Below, piece after piece: positions 60,809 to 64,000 of a stretch of 64,000 nt of DNA. Source of the DNA: Terriglobia bacterium (lineage in GTDB: Bacteria > Acidobacteriota > Terriglobia > Terriglobales > Acidobacteriaceae). Location of the stretch: positions 124,001 to 188,000 of the forward strand of contig JAIQGK010000001.1 of assembly GCA_020072645.1 (NCBI GenBank). The letters run 5' to 3'. Made by a program: the position numbers and the translations under genes. The first letter of the stretch is position 1. Each line of letters begins with the position of its first letter. Under the pieces are notes generated by a model. That model was not told the DNA's origin. It saw only the letters and a list, made by a program, of their open reading frames with translations, and ran no database searches.

Positions 60809-61807
60809 ATGCAATCCCGACTCTTGGCTTCCGATGAGACCGTAGCTCGATATTTTGAGCTGTTCGTTAACCGCGGAGCCTACACAGTCCAGTCTTCCAC
60901 TCCGGATTCCGGGACTCGCCGCTGTCACTATTACCGGCCGAAAGGCCGGCTTTCTTTGTCCCGAGATACCGTCCGGCGACATCTCGAAGGACAAGTCACC
61001 ATTGGCCTTTATGCCATCAACCCTGCCACTCAGCGTTGCAAGTGGGTCGCGATCGATGCCGATTATCCAGACGCTTTGGAAGACCTGCTGAAGTTGCAAT
61101 GGGAGCTACGGCAGGATGGAGTTGAAGCAGCTTTGGAGAAGTCTCGCCGCGGCGGACATCTCTGGGTCTTTGCAGCCCAGCCGCTGCTCGCCCGTGATTG
61201 CAGGTTATATATTCACAGCCTGGCGCGACGCCTGAAAGTGCCGGTCAAAGGCGCCCGCCGAGACCAGACTTCTGCAGATGCATGCGGCCCCTTGGCTGAC
61301 GGAATCGAGGTTTTCCCCAAACAAGATGAAGTGCATGCCGATGAATTCGGCAACGCGATTCGTGGGCCTCTCGGGATTCACCGGGGCGTAGGCAAGCGGT
61401 TCTGGTTTTACGGCGCCGATTACACGCTGAGCGCGCAGATGTCTTATCTCACTCGTGTAACGCGCATCACCGAGGACGAGATGCGCCAGTTCGTGGCCGG
61501 CATTGAAATACCGCCCGAGCCTGAACCGGCGCGCAAGCAATTCGCGCGGCCACAGACGTTGACCGGGAACAATCGAAAAGAGTTTTTGATCCTGGAACAT
61601 ATAACCGGAAGAAAGCGCAGGATTGGTAGGAATTACTTCACGCGCTGTCCATCCTGTGCCCGACAGGGACGAGATAGGACGGGCGATAACCTGGCCATCT
61701 GTATCGCCGACCCGCGAAAGTACAAATGTTGGGCAGGCTGTGGCAAAGCGGAGATTCGTGCAGCACTTGGCTCGCCAATTCGGTATGGCACCGGGGCAAG
61801 CCGATGA
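60809..61807 (+). CDS. Archaeo-eukaryotic-type (AEP) primase with a C-terminal zinc cluster
   Basis: The 332-aa protein has the AEP motifs: KWVAIDADYPDA with D83 and D85, SRRGGHLWVF (112-121) with H117, and DGIEVFPKQ (164-171) with E167. The N terminus (SRDTVRRHLEGQVTIGLYAI) resembles mobile-element primases of the TOTE/small-primase type. C280, C283, C298, C307 and C311 could bind zinc. It probably primes replication of the transferred strand. The following two genes overlap it in an ATGA chain. Confidence 0.78.
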   Translation: MQSRLLASDETVARYFELFVNRGAYTVQSSTPDSGTRRCHYYRPKGRLSLSRDTVRRHLEGQVTIGLYAINPATQRCKWVAIDADYPDALEDLLKLQWELRQDGVEAALEKSRRGGHLWVFAAQPLLARDCRLYIHSLARRLKVPVKGARRDQTSADACGPLADGIEVFPKQDEVHADEFGNAIRGPLGIHRGVGKRFWFYGADYTLSAQMSYLTRVTRITEDEMRQFVAGIEIPPEPEPARKQFARPQTLTGNNRKEFLILEHITGRKRRIGRNYFTRCPSCARQGRDRTGDNLAICIADPRKYKCWAGCGKAEIRAALGSPIRYGTGASR

Positions 61808-62436
61808 AGGGGCTGAGCAAAGTTGAGGTGCTTGCTCTTCGCGGCTTGCGGCTGCCCCCGATAGCCCTCAAAGGACTGCGACGGGCTGGAATTTGCTGTG
61901 AGCCTTCGATCTCAATTGAGTTCCAGCAGCAGGCACGATGCTATGTTATCCGAGGCATTGAATCTGGTGGCGCTGTTCCACAATTGGGCATGTACTGTGC
62001 CTTCGCAGATGTTCGCGGCGGTCCGCTGACTACGGTTCAATCAGTCGCCACAGTGGGGGTCAATGGCTTTCATGCAGCCATCCTCTCCGCGGAATTCGTC
62101 AGGATCCAGATCTTCCGTTCCGACCACCACTGCGAACTGCTGTTGACTCAGCACACCTTGGTTTCAAAGGAAGGCAAAGTTCGGCCGGCGCTCTCGAATT
62201 CAGTGATGTTCCACAGCGCACATGGCCGGCTCGAATGGGAGTTATGGGGCAAAGACAGTCGCCTGCAGAACATGGTTGCTCCCACCTTTTACAGCAAAAG
62301 TGGTGAGCAGGTGCTACCGCCTGACTGCCTCCATGATGCAGTTCTGCGCGTCACTGCTGGCGCCTGTTGTGTCGGGTGTCGTCACGCCCACGTTGCTAGT
62401 TCAACCAGACAAGTCGACGGAGAGCAACCGCTATGA
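61804..62436 (+). CDS. Unknown protein, primase operon (210 aa)
   Basis: It is a soluble protein that begins MKGLSKVEVLALRGLRLPP. The middle (QLGMYCAFADVRGGPLTTVQSVATVGVNGFHAAILSAEFVRIQIFR) looks beta-rich. A C-terminal Cys/His patch (CCVGCRHAH) may bind metal. It overlaps the primase stop, so it probably works with it. No family is recognised. Confidence 0.6.
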   Translation: MKGLSKVEVLALRGLRLPPIALKGLRRAGICCEPSISIEFQQQARCYVIRGIESGGAVPQLGMYCAFADVRGGPLTTVQSVATVGVNGFHAAILSAEFVRIQIFRSDHHCELLLTQHTLVSKEGKVRPALSNSVMFHSAHGRLEWELWGKDSRLQNMVAPTFYSKSGEQVLPPDCLHDAVLRVTAGACCVGCRHAHVASSTRQVDGEQPL

Positions 62437-62624
62437 CAGGCGAGCAGCAAGAACATGAACTGCCAACAATTGAAGAGGTTCTGCGCGATCCGTCGGCGTC
62501 ATTCTGGTTGAAAGCGGCGCTCCGCTCTGCATTGGGCCGCGATCCTGTTGATGCCGCCAATGATGCAGAAGTATTGGCGCGCTTGCTCGATCAAAGATGC
62601 CGGTCGATGCTTCGTGAAACGTGA
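62433..62624 (+). CDS. Small protein, primase operon (63 aa)
   Basis: The protein is acidic and helical (EQQEHELPTIEEVLRDPSASFWLKAALRSALGRDPVDAANDAEVLARLLDQRC). It overlaps the preceding gene by 4 bp. Function is unknown. Confidence 0.6.
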   Translation: MTGEQQEHELPTIEEVLRDPSASFWLKAALRSALGRDPVDAANDAEVLARLLDQRCRSMLRET

Positions 62625-62695
62625 AGACCTGTTCGAAGTTTTGGGTGGGCACGGCGTGTGCTCGCGGGAACTTCGCAAATTTCTGCATAATTCTG

Positions 62696-62713
62696 CCCCG
62701 TACGGGGTATAAT
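62696..62713 (+). promoter_or_regulatory. Toxin-antitoxin promoter with palindromic operator
   Basis: The palindrome CCCCGTACGGGG (62696-62707) abuts a consensus TATAAT (62708-62713). The ATG of the antitoxin follows 7 bp later with no Shine-Dalgarno site, so the mRNA is probably leaderless and repressed by the antitoxin. Confidence 0.65.
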
Positions 62714-62720
62714 TAATCTT

Positions 62721-63341
62721 ATGGAAACCCGAGAATACACCCCGGCGCAAGCTTCGGTACTGGCAAATCTCCCCCTTCCAGCGGTCCACAAAGTCATAGA
62801 GCGCCGCCTCATTAGGCCGCGACGCCTTCGCACAGGGCGTTCTGTTCAAAGAATGCTTAACTGGCAGCAAGTGCTCTATTTGCGTCTCGAGGCTGAGGGT
62901 GTGCGCCTCCTACCGGTATCCGCGCGCAGAGCTATCGCAAAGCAAATCGAGGCTTTTCCTGGAAAAGACATTGTGGTTCCCGGCGGCGGATCCGCTCTTG
63001 TAATTCAAGTGAAATCAGTGCGACAAGAGCTCGATGCAGACCTGAAAAGACTTGAACGGGCGGCGGAGATGGCGGTTTCCGACCCCGAGGTCATGCATGG
63101 AACTCCCGTCTATCGGGGAACCCGTATCCCTATCGAACTCATTGCTAATATGGTCCGACAGGGCGCCAAAATTGACGAAATTCTGGAAGGTTATCCAGCG
63201 TTAGACCTAGAGAAGGTCGAACTCGCCCCTCTCTACGTGCAAGCCTTCCCGCGCCGCGGCCGTCCAGCTAGTCGCCCCTGGGCCAAGAGAAGACCCGTAC
63301 GTGTGACGCGTGAGATCCGCAACCTTGTCGTTCGACAATGA
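62721..63341 (+). CDS. DUF433-family antitoxin with an N-terminal HTH
   Basis: The 206-aa protein has a MerR/HTH-like N terminus (EYTPAQASVLANLPLPAVHKVIERRLIRP) and a C-terminal DUF433 domain (about 125-165, VMHGTPVYRGTRIPIELIANMVRQGAKIDEILEGYPAL). DUF433 proteins are antitoxins for PIN-like toxins. Its stop overlaps the toxin start by 4 bp. The HTH and the palindrome upstream suggest autorepression. Confidence 0.85.
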   Translation: METREYTPAQASVLANLPLPAVHKVIERRLIRPRRLRTGRSVQRMLNWQQVLYLRLEAEGVRLLPVSARRAIAKQIEAFPGKDIVVPGGGSALVIQVKSVRQELDADLKRLERAAEMAVSDPEVMHGTPVYRGTRIPIELIANMVRQGAKIDEILEGYPALDLEKVELAPLYVQAFPRRGRPASRPWAKRRPVRVTREIRNLVVRQ

Positions 63342-63718
63342 AGCTCCTCTTCGATGAATGCCTGCACACGTCCTTGGTTGAACTGGCGCACGCAGCAGGG
63401 CACGCGGCGGATCATGTCAATTATCTGGCGCTGGGTGGGTACAAAGACTGGCAGCTCATGGCCATCATCCGTGAACGGGAATACACGTTTGTGACCAACA
63501 ATCGCGTGGATTTTCTACGACTTCATGCCAACGAGCCACTTCATGCTGGAGTGATCGTTATTGTCCCGAATGTGCCACCGGCTGACCAGAGAGCGCTGTT
63601 TAGTGCGGCGCTCAAGCATATCGCTGCCCGAGACCTCACCAACACTATCGTTGAGGTTCGATATGCAGGCAACCAGATTACCTGTTCTCAGTACCTTCTA
63701 CCGGAAAGAAGCGAGTAA
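63338..63718 (+). CDS. DUF5615 PIN-like toxin
   Basis: The 126-aa protein begins MKLLFDECL, with the first acidic residues of the PIN-like active site, and has YKDWQLMAIIREREYTFVTNNRVDF with the central Asp. The family is a likely ribonuclease. Together with the DUF433 gene it forms a toxin-antitoxin pair that could stabilise the ICE. Confidence 0.85.
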   Translation: MKLLFDECLHTSLVELAHAAGHAADHVNYLALGGYKDWQLMAIIREREYTFVTNNRVDFLRLHANEPLHAGVIVIVPNVPPADQRALFSAALKHIAARDLTNTIVEVRYAGNQITCSQYLLPERSE

Positions 63719-63762
63719 GCCAGGAACTCTGAACCCACTAAATTCTTCTTTGGAGATGCCCT

Positions 63763-64000
63763 ATGAGTCCACCAAATGGACACGCAAACGGCTCGCCTGG
63801 GAGCCAGGACCAGCATTCCATAGCGCCAGTTCTGTCGCCCGCTTGGAATACTGCGACTCATTACACAGCAGAGCAGATCAAAGAATTCGTCGCTCTCCTG
63901 GAAGTGCCTTTCGATCCAAGGGTTATTGAATGGAGGGTCACCAACACCACCAAAGGGAACAGGCAGTCACGAGGGCAGGTCATTCCTTACGCTGATCAAA
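63763..64000 (+). CDS. Partial gene at the window edge (N-terminal 79 aa)
   Basis: The frame runs from ATG 63763 with GGAG upstream and is open to the end of the window. The N terminus is Ser/Gly/Pro-rich. Later residues (IEWRVTNTTKG, RGQVIPYADQ) recall DNA-annealing or repair proteins of mobile elements, but too little is visible to name it. Confidence 0.6.
   Translation, partial: MSPPNGHANGSPGSQDQHSIAPVLSPAWNTATHYTAEQIKEFVALLEVPFDPRVIEWRVTNTTKGNRQSRGQVIPYADQ

Overview
The window looks like a chromosomal stretch of an Acidobacteriota-type bacterium. This is inferred from gene content, moderately high GC, and many dispersed intergenic repeats of a kind common in that phylum; no 16S gene is present to prove it. 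About 36 kb of host chromosome (1..36109) is followed by about 28 kb of an integrative and conjugative element (ICE) inserted at the 3' end of a tRNA-Phe gene. The far end of the ICE lies beyond the window.

Host part: aroF (DAHP synthase) and tyrA (prephenate dehydrogenase) are separated by a pentapeptide-TIR gene and repeat-rich DNA. They are followed by a two-subunit 3-oxoacid CoA-transferase, a CxxCH-bearing secreted protein, mtnA, a MerR regulator, a ThiS-DUF3667 membrane fusion, a D-2-hydroxyacid dehydrogenase, gpmI, an exported MetX-like hydrolase, a DUF429-like protein, a TlpA-like thioredoxin, a lipoprotein, DoxX, uvrA, a CPBP protease, pyrE, ribBA, a glycerophosphodiesterase, aceA (isocitrate lyase) with a divergent TPR/HTH protein, and an ornithine-cyclodeaminase/FAD-oxidase pair. 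Two fusions stand out: TyrA fused to an RBBP9-type serine hydrolase, and ThiS fused to a DUF3667 membrane protein. Several promoters place a -10 box 6-7 bp before the ATG, which suggests leaderless mRNAs.

ICE part: tyrosine integrase, a divergent excisionase-like HTH, a MoxR ATPase, then a mating-pair-formation cluster: VirB1-like transglycosylase, VirB9-like, VirB10-like, a cargo islet with a three-copy repeat, three VirB2-like pilin-domain proteins, VirB3, VirB4, two VirB5/TrbJ paralogues, VirB6/TrbL, VirB8/TrbF, a second VirB9/TrbG (frameshifted in a C-run), a VirD4 coupling ATPase, a replication-relaxation protein, an archaeo-eukaryotic primase and a DUF433/DUF5615 toxin-antitoxin pair. 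No relaxase or VirB11 is seen in the window.

The most unusual item is an 815-residue ICE protein (51783..54230), placed inside the transfer cluster. Its DxDxD motif and surrounding blocks recall the two-barrel RNA polymerase superfamily (YonO/QDE-1-like). It is preceded by a 243-bp leader rich in hairpins, one of which would bury its ribosome binding site. A single-chain polymerase-like enzyme with a structured leader in a conjugation operon is my leading candidate for an under-described system.
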